Source: Anopheles merus (taxonomy: Eukaryota; Arthropoda; Insecta; Diptera; Culicidae). From it: a DNA stretch of 64,000 nt. The notes under the pieces are model-generated. The model was not told the origin of the DNA. It searched no databases and was given only the letters and a program-made list of their open reading frames with translations. The position numbers and the translations under genes are program-made. Shown one piece after another: positions 38,975 through 51,700 of the stretch (the stretch's first letter is position 1; every line of letters begins with the position of its first letter). The DNA lies in assembly GCF_017562075.2 (NCBI RefSeq), contig NC_054082.1, positions 15,473,286 through 15,537,285 on the forward strand, read 5' to 3'.

Positions 38975-38982
38975 CAGCGCAC

Positions 38983-41214
38983 ACAGTAAGAGATTAAATT
39001 GCAATTTTAATTAAACAGCTCATAAAAGTTCGGATTTTCGCTATTTGCTGCCGGCAAAACCGGGACAAAGTCGAACGTACGCTGTGATAATAATTCTGGG
39101 CAAAGCGGTATCATAACGGTGCCGAGCTCAATACAGTAGTTTTCCGCTTTTCCAGGATTTAATTTATCTTCATGGGTTTACTTATGTACCGAGTACGGTT
39201 CTAGCCAATGAACACTTTGAAGCCGATAAAACGATTTCATCCAAGTGTAAAACTAAAACATCCCATCGGTGTAGACGGTGGAACGTGGCAAACTTTCCAA
39301 CGGACCAGAGGACATATCACCCCGCCAGATCCAAGAGAGCTGTCATTTGATGGCTCATTTCATTAGCACTTACTTACACACGCAGAGCAGAGCGCAGCGC
39401 AGCCTGTTGCCCATTTGAAAAATGGGACCACCAAGATGCTAAAAGGTCCTGCTTGGTTCTTCCTCTAACCAAACAACGAACACAAAAAAGCACACAAACA
39501 CAGATTGCACAAGCACAGACCGGATTCGGAAAAAATGCTGCTTAACGAACCGAACCGGAACATTGCTCCAAAAAGTGGCATGCGACAATAATAAAAATAA
39601 TAATAATAATGAAACGAGGGCAACTCTCCAGGCACGTGCAACCGGCAAACGGAAGAAGGACACGGGACGCGCGAAAATTGAATTTAATTTCATGAGAAAT
39701 GTTATCGGCATTTTGTGTGCGCTTTCATGTTTGGAGAGTCCACCATTCCTGGGCAGGCCGTCGTGTCCGTCCTCGTTGTCCTGGCGCTCCTATACCCACA
39801 CAAACACACGCACACACTGGCCGGACTCACAGAACAGCTACGGGAAGGAAGTGGAGGAGCACATTATGACGAGCTTTTTTCTTTTTGCGCATGCATCACG
39901 TCAGCTTTTTTATTGCTTTCATTTAATTTTACGTCAAAAAGCCTGGCTTCCCCGCCGCTATTTCCGGGTTGGTGATGCTGCCGTGTCGCTGCGTTTGTCT
40001 CCTTTTTTGTTTGAGGTTGACTACCTCTACCAAAAAAAAAGGCCACATCAAACGTGGATGCGCGCGAACTAAATATTGGATTTTTTTGCGTTTTTCCGTT
40101 GCTACAATGTCCTTCCCATAATAATGATTTAAGCTTTGAAGACAAAGCTCTGTTTCGGCTGACCCACATTTGGCGCCCTCGGGACGCTTATTGGTGGGCT
40201 TTGATAAGGATAATTGCACGACTGTGCGCGAGAAGAAGGCAGTTAAAAGAAAGAGGCAAAGTATGCCAGGGGGAAAAAAAACGCTAGAACCAGCAACGCG
40301 AGCAGGGTTCGAAACTCAATTATAGGCCCTTCGGTGGCCGAGACGAGCGAATGCAAATGCAGGAGGGGGGGAAGTCTTCACTACCGGGCTTGTGCTTTAT
40401 TAATAACCGGAACGTTGCCTTTTTGCTTGCAAATAAGATCACACCCCTCCCCCTACGGCCTCTGCTTGTGCTCGGTGACAGGCGGGCAGAAGACAAAGTG
40501 CTAGAAATTCATTTTTATTTCACACTGCCAGCTGATGGCTGCAGCACCAAAAGCCACACCGATAATGGCCACACGGCGCACCATTCTCTTCTTGGGCAAG
40601 AATGGTCCTGATGTTCCACCATCATCAAGAGCATCTTTGCCAGCCGTGATGCAGCAGCAGCAGCAGCAGCAAGGCGCCATTTCGCAAACTGTCAGCACGT
40701 TTCATTCGAAGGCGCTAATTTGAGGGGAGGCGGCTGGCTGGCTGGCTTGCCATCCCCACAAGCAGTTTGATAACGTTCCAGAGGACCTTTAAACCTCGTA
40801 GTGTGGCCTCCGTAGTGGTGCGTCTTCTGCCCTTCTGTTGACGCTAATGGTTCTTTCTGCCCTGCCGTGAAACGCTAAGGACTAGATGCGCGCGCGTCAC
40901 AAACAGGAATGCAAAACTTCTTACCAGAGGTTTTTGGGGTAAAAACACTCCCTCCTTTCAACACACAAGAGGGGGGAGGCACAAGGCACAATCGACCGAG
41001 GTGACACCGAGAGGCGAAAGTGTAAAGCTCGGTCAACTTTCGTCCCCAGTGAACCCCAAATGTCCTTAAAAGCCCACCGAGGGGGCCGCGTCTGGTGGTC
41101 CAACAGCACCCGGATGTAACGCTGGCACTAGCGCGAACGGGCGGGCGTGCAAGAAAAGGACATTAAAAACATTTTCCTAATGGCCTCTAAAACCATTACC
41201 CATTATAAATCATT
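38983..41214. other. Non-coding stretch right of the hAT-type element
   Basis: No supported gene. It holds an AAT-rich microsatellite near 39589-39610, (AC)n near 39800 and a (CAG)n run near 40651-40671. The 62-codon ORF reading through that CAG run is not supported by splice or start signals. Confidence 0.5.
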
Positions 41215-41640
41215 TTAGAAGCTGTAGCCGTGCAAGGGCAGCAGCCGTGTGACCCCCTCCTGACCGACGGCGTACGTGGTGCGCGTCCTGCTGGTGGCCC
41301 TGCTTAGCGCCGTGAAAGTGATAGAGTTGCTTGGTCGCTCGGTTGGTGCCACAAAAAATGCCCCCTCGACACTAAAGTAGTAGCTCGACCGGTGGAGAGC
41401 TTCCTCGGTTTGCGCGACGAAAGACAGGACAACGTCAGCCGGAGATGTTGCCCCTACACCATGGGCCTGCGCTTCGCTCTCTATCTCTTCGCGTTTCATC
41501 TTCACCGTCAGCCAGCCCCGTGTGACGGTGGCGAACGAAAGTGGTTTGACCGAAACCAAGAAGCACACAAGGACCACCACCCGGGCTCGTGCACTTCCCA
41601 ATGTTTCCTTGCCCGCAACCAAAGACCAAGTCAAAAGCAT
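41215..41640 (-). CDS. Candidate small gene or terminal exon, unknown protein
   Basis: Open frame of 141 codons from the ATG at 41640 to TAA at 41215, open further upstream without an ATG. From about residue 40 on, the codons show strong G at position 1 and C/G at position 3, the pattern of real mosquito exons. Residues 19-31 are hydrophobic (RARVVVLVCFLVSV) and could be a signal anchor. Then follow KMKREEIESEAQAH and SSYYFSVEGAFFVAPTERP, ending LLPLHGYSF. I do not recognise the family. No clear acceptor, TATA box or AATAAA is seen, and the opposite strand is also partly open. Confidence 0.38.
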   Translation of the reverse strand: MLLTWSLVAGKETLGSARARVVVLVCFLVSVKPLSFATVTRGWLTVKMKREEIESEAQAHGVGATSPADVVLSFVAQTEEALHRSSYYFSVEGAFFVAPTERPSNSITFTALSRATSRTRTTYAVGQEGVTRLLPLHGYSF

Positions 41641-44600
41641 CCAATGAATATTCCGATAGTTTGGAAGAGCGCGAGTGAGTGGTGTGAACACAATGTACAC
41701 AGAGCCTCCCTGGCACAAGATTGCTCCTGTGAGAATATCCCCACAGGACGGAGCGTTTTACAGCAGAAGACGTAGTGCATCGTCAGCACTATGAAAACTG
41801 TCATCACCTTGTGAGGATGGAAAATATCACTTTCCCGGGATGTGTTTTTTTTTGTGTGTGTGGGTACATCGTGAAGATACCCAGGAACTGGGCGCAACTA
41901 AAGCGTTCCTTGGAGCGAGGTGTAAAGTGTTACTACCACTTCAAACAGCACGGACTCCTCTTCAGGCATCTGCTGGGCGTGAAACAAAGTTGACCTTTTA
42001 CCGATAGTGCCATAATCTTAGCCCCCATTGGTGGCGTTTCAGTGAAATGAAGTGGATGAAAGGATTTGGGTTTTTGTGAGGTAACGTCACCACAAAAAAC
42101 CTACGTCAACTTGAGCGTTTTGAAGAAAGACGGATCAAATATTGGCAAGAAATTATTCCTGATTGAGCGTATTACTTTGCTCCAAACGAGTGTCAGTAAT
42201 TGTCTCCAAATCCACTCTGCTTGCTGACAACCACCCACACGCAGCAGTCAAACAGGCAACCGACAGCGCCCCGTTATCAACTCCATCAATCAAGCTGCTT
42301 CAAAATAGCTATCACGAATAAATTCGTAAATCTCGCAGCCTGTCGAGAAAATGTATTCTAATTTCCTCCAACCCTGCAAAGCCTCACTCTCTCTCTCTCT
42401 CTGTCTCTAAATCCAATGCGCGCGTGCAGCTGTAAAGAAGCGGATATTTCCCTTCACCGAAATAAAAAAAAGGCATACCTAATACGAAACGAATTCGGAA
42501 ATTGATCTTTGCTTTCTTCATCGCTCCTCGGTAAGCCTTCGGTCGATCAGGAGGAAGAAAGAGAATGCTATGTAGTATAACCCACACACGAACACACACA
42601 TAATGTTCACCTGAATGAGTTTTGTGCGAAACACACGCGATGATAAGACATCCCCCCCGCACCGCTTTTTGGGCCAATTTTGTGCCTATCGCCAGCTTCC
42701 ATTTGATTGGATTTCGAGCGATTTGTCTCGGGTGACGTTTCCCACAATCGTGGGATATTGGCGGCAAAGAAGCGGGTGAGAGAACCACGCGGTGATGTTG
42801 GTTAAGAAGCGAAGATTCATCTGTCTTAGAAAGCGACAAAAATGGGGAAGATGCGGCAGCAAAAAAAAAAAAGTGAAGCCGTGCGGTTTCAATTTTTGGT
42901 GGAAAATACTTTCTTCTTAGAGTTTGGTTTTTCCGAGTATGGCAGCATAGGTAAGCTGAGCTTTTGCACAAGCCAACGCCTTTTATCCGGGGCCATTTTT
43001 CGATCCCCACAAAAGCTAACACGCCGTACTGGGTGGGGGAGGGTGATAAACAAAACTGGATGTACGGCTGCTGGGGTAAGACTCACCGCCCTTTTCTACC
43101 CCATATCCTTAATCCCAACGATGTGTCAAATGAAATCCCGGTCGCCGCTTCGTGCGGTAGCTGGAATTGCCTGCCTTCGTGAGAATGCGACTTTCGACTT
43201 TCCTCTTTGATTGATTGTACCACAACGCGGTGTTAGTGATTGCTCTGAAGGGCCGCTCTACTCGTGCTCTCTTTATACGGTTCGATAAAGTATCCACGAG
43301 GCGGTGGCGTTCCCCGGGATGTTGGAAGAGATATTTCTCCGGGAAAAACTCTTCCCAACCAGAAAAGCCAGTGCGTTTGGGGGAAATCATTTCCACAACA
43401 TTCCCACTCGATACCTTTTCGCGCAAGGGACAGAGATGCCAGCCAATGATAATGGATGCCTTTTCGTTGATTCGGACGAGGCTTTGGAGTTTCCGCTTGG
43501 GAAGAACCGAGGTCGAGTGCTTCGTGCGCCGAAGCGGCAGCAGCAGAAGCCTTTCTCTGGAAGTTGCCAGGTTCGTCATTTTCGACCTTTCGACTTTTGC
43601 CGAACATTAAACGATACATCCTTCAAGTGGCCACAGCACAGCACAAGTGGCAACTTCCTGGAGCAACAGCCGTCGGCCAGAGCCGTGAAAAGCGTATGGT
43701 TCCGTACGTTCCGGTGAATTTCCTGTGCCACTGATTTGTTGTTTTTTTTCTCTTGATGAGCCAAACAATCTTTCTGCAACGCCAATACCCAGATGAACCA
43801 GCCGTCAGGACGAAGAGCTTGGATAGCTTGGAGCGAAAAAAACACCCACGAAGCCTTCACCTACAATCAAGGACGTGGTCCTGAAATCACGTGCCGGATG
43901 TAGCGGTGGTGGTGGCCGCTTAGCTTTTTTGTCTTGTTTGCTTCACTCCCCAGGCATTCACTCTCTCTCGCTCTCTGCCTCTTCGCTGGAAGAAGTGAAC
44001 GAATCGCTACAAATCTAATTTAGTATCAAGCGAGGGTGGCGGCTTTGTGCTTTGCGTTGCCGCGTGGCCTTCCCATCTCTCCCGACGGTACTCTGCCATC
44101 ACTGCTCCCCGGCGTTATCGTCCCTCGACTGGGCGGTGGCGTTCAAGTATGCGCCACTCGAGCGTTAATTTGACAGACAAAAAGGTAAACAGTTGACTTT
44201 TGACTAGTTTGCCGCTGCCGCTGTGAGGTTGCTTTTTTACCGTTCGCCTTCCTTGTGGCGTTTGAAGCAAGAGAATGTGATGAAGAAAAAAAAAACACGC
44301 GTACACCCACACAGAACGATCGAAAACACCGTGACCGTTTTCGCTGCGAGAGCAGTGGAAAATGAGCAGCTTTAAGCGAGCGGAGCGCAAAAGCGTTTAA
44401 CGAAGCAAATCATTTCGCACTGAGGGAGAGGAGCGAGACGGGGCTGGGGCCAACGATAAGGGCCCTCGGGGGCAGTTTTGCACGGCGGAAAGGAAAGGTC
44501 CGCCAAAATTGGATACCAATATTTGATTTTCCGCTCGATGGAAAAGCATTGAGCGCCCCGTTACCTCCGCTCGCTGGCGCTTCCCTTCCTTCATTTCTCT

Positions 44601-45367
44601 GCTTGCCGCTTTGCTTCTACGGCGGGTTCGCGAAGGCATCCAATCGTAAGCACATAACAAATAAAGCACGATCAGGGGGACGACGCGCGTACAAAAAGGA
44701 AAAAAAAGGCCCAAGAACCCTCGGAGGGCCGCAGGGAGGGATGGGATACACGGGACCCTTGTCAAGATAAGTGTGGGACAGAGCAAGGGGACGGCCGTGG
44801 ACGGTTGCGTACGTGTGGCGCGCACGTTGCTGGAAGAAATTACATCAATAATTCATGTAGTACAGCGAATGTTTCTACTTTTTTTCTCTCTCTTTCTATG
44901 TGTGTGTGTAACGTTCGTTCGTGACCGAAGTGTTGTCACACCTGTCTCACGATTTGTGGCCCATGTTTAGGTCCGTCCGTCCGTCCACTCGTCCACCCGT
45001 TTCACGTGCCTTGCTCCAAAAGGCTCCACACCACCACCAGGCCCGGGAAAGGTCAGCGGAAAATACTGACGCTTTCGATGGTGTATTCGATCGTCGAATA
45101 ATTTAGCAAACGTTTCGGTATCGGACCCAAAAGCAGCAATACCGAAACCCCGGTGGTGACTATTTGTTTATTTAAATTGGCTCGTAAATGGAGAGAAGGA
45201 CCATTCTCTTGCCGTGGCTGGAGAGAGCGCTCACCAGAAGCTCACCAAGAAGCAGTAAGCAGTAAGCAGTAGGCACAACCAAACCCGCATCTTATGCTTC
45301 CAAAGGTGGTAAACGGAATGGAACACAGTGCGATATGATGCGCGATTTGCATATAATAAGCCGCAAA

Positions 45368-45369
<2 letters not shown>

Positions 45370-45458
<89 letters not shown>
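45370..45458. repeat. (TG)44 microsatellite
   Basis: Perfect TG run of about 88 bases followed by CGCTCGCG. Alternating purine-pyrimidine of this length favours Z-DNA. It is the longest dinucleotide array in the window. Confidence 0.95.
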
Positions 45459-45461
<3 letters not shown>

Positions 45462-47850
45462 TCGCGTCCTTTTTGTGCCACCCGGGGTCCGTTATTACTG
45501 ATTCGCCAACACAATTAACCGTCTCGCGCGCGGTTTTCCACGTTGTAATAAATGCGCCACCCCGCTCCCACACTCCCCAGCACGATTCGCGCAGTACACC
45601 CCCATCCATTTCGCATTTCGGCGGCAAAACATTATGTTGCACAATTTGCTGCATTGCAAGTGCATGCCCGGCGTGGCTGTGTGCATATAAACGGGTTCGA
45701 TTATCGGTTTCGGTCGTAGCAGAACGTTTGCTGCACAACGAGAAACAACATTACATTTATGGGCTTGGGGTACGGCGGTACACACACACACACAGGAAGA
45801 TGTCACCCGGGTACGCCCGGAGAGAGGCGCGTACGGTGAAATCCTTTGAACGTGGTACAAACCGGAGGGAACACCGGATATCGGCGACACGGTAATAAAT
45901 GAAATATGATTTATTTGTGCATTAATGTGAATTAATGCAGCAGCCGCGGAGGAGGAGTGGGAGGAGAAGGAGTAGGGGCCGTGCTTAAAACCCTCGCGAA
46001 ACTGCATTTCGATGAGGTGTGCATTGCATTGCATTGGCCGGTCAAATGTTTGGCCAACGGAAAAAAGCCGTTTTTGTTTTTAATAATAATGCCCGTGTAG
46101 CATGCGAGCAAACAATTGAAACTGTTGTGCCCAGGGCCCGGGGTTGTTTGAGAGTAAAGTGGAATATGGCCGCTGATAGGTTTCACCGTCAATGAATCAA
46201 TAATTGATGGGTGCCGCGCATAACAAGAGGATGCATTTGTTATGAATATTGTGCAAAACGCTTTTAAATGCTATGATACTCAGAGAGAGAGAGAGGGTAA
46301 ATTTCGTTTCGTTTATTGCACAGTGATTTAAAGATTGAAATCAATTGCATATAAACAGCATCCAGCCAGACATGGAAGCTAAGCAGGAAGCAACTGGTCA
46401 ACTTTGTCGTCTGCAGTAAAAGTGCAGTTGTAAGCTTTGGCAGTTTGTTCGTTTGACACTAAACATGAGCTCCATCAGCAGCGTGTCGGAAGATTTCCCT
46501 CTCCAGAGGATAGCAAATCCCGATTCCACGATGCACTTTAGACTTGCAACGTGGTCCTGCCACCAGCAGCGCTCTGCTTCCGGTGTGCACAAATCGCCCA
46601 GCTTAGGAAACGTTACACAACCATCGTGTAAATGTGTATGTTTCCTCGCCCAAATGGTGGTGCTTGTCCGTCGGCACTTTTTCTTTCTCTCACTCTCTCT
46701 CTCGACCAAACGCTGAACCACCACACCACAGTGACTTGAGGGAGAGCACACCAGAGCTTTATGGTTTATGATAGCGCCCGAGACACCAGGACAGTGGGTG
46801 AGGGATTGGAAGAAGAGTTGACAGCTTTTATATGCGCTTTGCGCTGTTTTTTGACTTTTCTCCCCTGGTGCGCGGCGTACGGTTCATGTTACAGCAGGGA
46901 GCATTTTTCACCAGTTGTGCTGCGCTTTTTGTCTTTCGCCTTGCTGTTTTCGGGCGGATCTTCCCGCCATAGTGGGCACTTTATTGCTCGGGGCAGAAGA
47001 GCGAAAGCGCACTGGTGCCATAGCCGAAAACGAAAGTGGTATGCTGCATCGGGCGGCAAACCGTCTTCAACCTCATCGGCTGCTGCTAGCACAAGCAGTG
47101 AGCAGCGTTCCAAGACGCCCATATGGGTGAGAGCAGTGCCGTGCTAAGTCGGCGCACTAAAATAAATCACTACATAATATACATATTAACATTCCTCGGC
47201 CGGCTGTGTGTGCCAATACCTGCACACGCCCCCCGGTGGGTGACAGTTTGATGGAAAATGTTTTGCATGCCACACACGCACACACGCACCCGTTCCCTGC
47301 TTTAAGCTGGTTAAGCGCATATCCGTTTGAGGAAACGAAAAAAAGCACCCATGTTAAAACGTCTGCCGCATTCGGGTGTGCGCACCGGGGGCAAACATAA
47401 AAGTGGAACCGACATATTTTGATTTCCATGTGTTTGTACCCAGACTGTATGCGTCGATGCTGTTTGCGCAGCGCAAAAGCAAAAAAAAGCGAGGCGAGAA
47501 AGCAAACGACGATGAAAACAAGCTTCCAATCAATTTTGGAGCTAATCGGAATGAACACACATGGTCGTCGTCGTCCTCCCTCGTTCCGTTCCTGGCAGGC
47601 AAACACGGAGAGGCTGACTGTGCGAAGGAACGCGGAACACACCAGCCCGGTTACTCTTGTGCTGCTGCTGCTGCTGCTGCCCGGCGCTCTACATTCACTT
47701 GATTAGCATTTTATTGGAAAACGACTCATGAGGGTCCAAAAAAAAAAAGCATAAAAATCGAACAGCACAAGCACACACACACACATCTTGTGAAAACGAC
47801 CAAAAAAGGATCCTTTTCTCGCTTTTCCGCTTTTGCACTCCACGTGTGTT

Positions 47851-47871
47851 GGGGGGGGGGGGGGGGGGGGG
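47851..47871. repeat. G21 homopolymer
   Basis: Uninterrupted G run on the plus strand, second longest in the window. Confidence 0.9.
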
Positions 47872-48661
47872 TGATGTTGCTGCAGCAATTTTCACCATCA
47901 TCGACATCGGATCGGTTGTCGTTGAGCAAAACCCGAGACGTTCCCCGAGCATCCTTCACCACGCTTAGCACCACCGCTTTTCCGACCAGTCACACACATT
48001 TGCATTCGATACATTTTTCACGCCCCGTTATCTCTCCAGGAACCGGGCGGATATCCTCTCAAAACGAGGTTTGGAAGCAATTTTCTTTTCTTCGGAATGA
48101 TTTTTCATCCTACCGATTCGGATTTCACATACCGCCGAACTACCGAAAACTACTTCCGATTCCACTGTTTGATTTCAATGCTGCTTTTCCGCCTTTTTCT
48201 TCCATTTTTCAAATCACTTTTAGCACATCACAAGTGTGCCCCACGCCGCGCCGCTCGATCGAACGAGCTAATTTTGCATCCACATTTTCCTGCACGTGTC
48301 GTTTGGCGAAGGGTGGAGCAGTTTTCTACACTTTTGCTGGAGAGGATGAAAACACAAATACAACTACTGGCGAGCTGAGTTTTTCCTCCTGAGATCGGTG
48401 TAAGCGCGCCCGTAAGTAAGTAAACACTTGCGGCAGTGGATGTAGGAGTTCCATCCTACACACTAACACAACAGCCGGAAGCGAAAAAAGTGTCCCAGCT
48501 GACTTGTTATACTTCTCTAGCCTATTCCCATCCACCGTGGGGGTAACGAATGCTGAAATCTTACTTTGTAAACGTGGAAAACCGTTTTTTTTTTCGCCCC
48601 AGTCCCGGTGAGATGTTGCGAAACGGGACGAGCGAATGTAGGTTGATTAACTACTGTTGAC

Positions 48662-48709
48662 ACTTACCTGAAATGAGAGTAAATAAAAGGGAAAACGAAA
48701 GCATTAGTA
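48662..48709 (-). promoter_or_regulatory. Putative recursive (ratchet) splice site, zero-length exon
   Basis: Read on the minus strand, a TACTAAT branch-point-like motif (near 48709-48703) is followed by a pyrimidine-rich tract of about 30 bases ending CTCTCATTTCAG (AG at 48669-48668). The next bases are GTAAGTG (48667-48661). A full acceptor abutting a full donor with no exon between them is the known form of ratchet points in long insect introns. The strand agrees with the exons at 10.9 and 2.3 kb, so it supports one very long intron spanning this site. It could also be a chance donor next to an unrelated pyrimidine tract. Confidence 0.55.
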
Positions 48710-51700
48710 AGGGCTGTTGCTGTGGTAAGCCTATGGTGTCTGGAAATGAGAATGTTTTGCTAGTTCAAGCCCACAGTGGACAAGGAAGAGGGAGGTATTG
48801 GGAAGTGCTTGCTCTAGTGTTGCAACATCAGAACGGATCAGGAAAGGATTTATTATGCAGTACACACACACACTTCGCAGAAATAAAGCTCCTCTTCAAT
48901 GGGCGGCCTTTACAATTGGCCGACCGAGTTTTCACAAAACATGACCTTTAACACTTACTGCTCCCTATTTACCTAAGCCATGTATTTGCACTGCAGTAAA
49001 CATCATCGCTTCGCACACTATGCACACCCTGGGCAAAAAGGAGCTGACGACCCGTCATCCATTCGACGACTGATGTTTTCCTCGCTTTGCAAACTCCGTG
49101 CACTTTTGCATTCATCATCGTGTGCCAGTATCGTGCGCCGTAAGTGTGCGTGTGTGTGTGATGTTTATGTTTTGATGTGCCACTAAGATTAGATTCCCAC
49201 CGAAGGGATGGAGTGTGTAAGAGGTGCAAACACACTTGTACCCACTATTTGCATTTATGGTAGCAGGGGTGCTCAAACAGAAGGCTAAGCGAGTGAGTGG
49301 TGCGCCTGTCCGCCCGAGGGAAAAGGAATGATGGATTCTGATTAGTGTTCACACCCCACCACTCCAACCCTAGATTAGGCAATGCGAGTGGGTGTGAGTG
49401 TGTGTGCAGCACAAAACATCTTACGACCCCCGCATCTAGGTCAGCTTGGAATGGGTGGAAATGTCTGAATGTCTGTGACAGAGCTTCTTCTCTATTTCTT
49501 TTTGCGATTATGAAAGGTGATAGAAACGGCTGCCAAGTTGGTGAAGAGATGCATTACAACATCACAAACATGAAAGAAGCCAATTCTCCAAACATGAAAG
49601 AAGCCAAAGTCAATTCTGAGTCTGCTTCCAAAAAGAAAGAGAGAACTTCGGAAATGTATTTCAAACGATGCTGGAAACCGTTCTTCAGCACCTCTCTTTT
49701 CCCAACAAATTGCGACAAACATTTGTACGTCGTTTCTGTTCACGACCTCGGGGGAGCAGCGCTGTTGTTAACGACCCGCAACTCACCGGGACAAGCCCAA
49801 TCGATTTTAAGCCATAAAAAAGGTGTCTGTCTAATTAAATGTAGCCCCCCCCCCCCCCCTAATGAAAGTAATCGCAAACCATTACCCACCAACCGGGAGG
49901 TAATCTGGAGCCGTGGTATCTAACAACATCAAACGTATACAACCCCCCCCCGGCAACGATGACCTGCTCTGCAACGATGTCCCTGGTTGGGATGTTTGGG
50001 AGAAAGCCACGCTGCAACTCTCCATCGTGCATCTCAAAGTCCATGTAGCGCAGGCGTGCGGTTGGCGGTTGCTATCTATTCCAGAGATTCCATGTCACTC
50101 GGGAACACCGAACAAGCGGTGCCCGGTGCCTATGCCAATGCTAGCGACTGGTAAAATTGTCTTCTGGTCCGGCCCCCGAGGACGAGGACACCACACGAGC
50201 GATAATGATGGTGATAATGGTACCATTAAAGCTAAAAGCAGCAGCAAAACCTCTCCCCCCCCCCTAAACTGGTGATTGAATGGAGGAGAAGCATCGCCTG
50301 TGAAAAGGTAGACACACACGGGACACCTCACTCCTGGACCCTGGACGGGAGGCTCTCTTATGTTCCGATGTATCTGATGGGACTAGTCGCCAACTACGCG
50401 TTAGCAGACACTGGCGGCAAGCGCGACAAGTGCCAGAGCCTGACGACCCTTTTCCCTCTTCTGATGATGTTTAGCTGCAAGGTTCTTTTTCGACGAAAAG
50501 CGATTTAGTCGATCTCGCGCAGTGTGTTCGACCTGAAGGAGAGAGTTCGGAGCGGATATTGAATATCAACCGAGGGTGTGCGCGCTCGCGCGGCGCCAAT
50601 GTGCGCTGCCTGCTCTGCTCCGTTGTTGTGGGGTTTGATGCTGCTGCTGCTGCTGCTGTTGCTCATTAATTTGCCACCGTACCCTTTAGCACCCACACTT
50701 TTGCTGGGGTTCAGTGCTCTTTTTCTTTTCCGTGCTGTGCCGCGTTGCACATCCCATTGTGTGCGGTTGGCTGTGTGTGTGTGTGTCCTACCGCACGTCG
50801 CAGGACAAACAAGCGGCATTAAACATCAAGTGACATCCTCCCGCTGGAGTTGGAGCGCTTGGGGGATTGGAAGATTGCAAAACAGAGTCACACACAAGCG
50901 GGCGCGCGCTTGCTGCACTCTTGTAGTGATCTCGGGGGAGAAATTGTACCCCGAAGCACAACAGCGCGCCATGGATAACATACACATGGCCCAGCGTGAA
51001 CCAGCCTGTGCGGTGTCGTCTTCCTCCCAATCGAAACCTCTTTCCGTAGCAAGTAAGGGGAGTGGCTGGAAATGGTGGTATGGAAAGGTTAAATTAAGCT
51101 TACATTATGCGATCGTAATTAAGATTGTATAATTTTATTAGTTTAACGTGACAATCTGTTCCGGGCAGCGCAGGGAGAGCCTTCGTTCGTTCGTGTGCAC
51201 CCACAGCGAGCACACACAACAGCAAGGCGGTGCCAGAATCCGAACGGTGTGTCGCCCCTTCTTCCGCATTGCATATAGCTTTCTTAAGCCGGTGTTGGTG
51301 TCACGGCCCTGGTTGCTTCTGGCTGGGGCAGGTGTCACACTCTACTCTCGAGCAGTGTTGTGCTGTGCAGCACCCAAACAAAGCATATAGGGGCTGCTTT
51401 TTTTTCCTTTTACACCAAGCAGAAGAGTATACTATCGTCCCTAATTTCTTCCGCATTCCCGGGAACCGGGACAGAGCTCCAGCATTTAAGGGAAAGGGAA
51501 ACAGTACCGAACCTGCTCACCACCCCCTCCTTAAGGGTATCGATTAGTGTGCGGTGATAATACCGCTTTGCGGTTACGGTTTAAGAGCTTATCTCGACCG
51601 CTCGGGGTACAAGAGACGACACCCTCTATTGCTCCTCTGTACGCAATAAGTCTTTCTTCCCGTGGCGGGGGGGAAACAAAAAGGACAATGGTGTATTCTT

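Larger units (their letters stand above)
41641..48660. other. Non-coding stretch with long microsatellites
   Basis: No confident gene. It contains (CT)n near 42389, a (TG)44 array at 45370-45458, a G21 run at 47851-47871, and scattered CA and GA tracts. A 77-codon minus-strand ORF at 46889-47122 has mildly coding-like codons but no supporting signals. Confidence 0.5.

Noticed and set aside
45242..45738. ORFs with poly-Thr-His or Cys-Val stretches
   Set aside because: They read through the (TG)44 array.
47410..47642. Minus-strand frame with a hydrophobic run (WKLVFIVVCFLASLFF) then RKQHRR, phase-compatible with the 11.1-kb exon, as a transmembrane exon
   Set aside because: The hydrophobic residues come from a T-rich tract, and the only donor (GTACAA) is poor. 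The phase match is one in three by chance.
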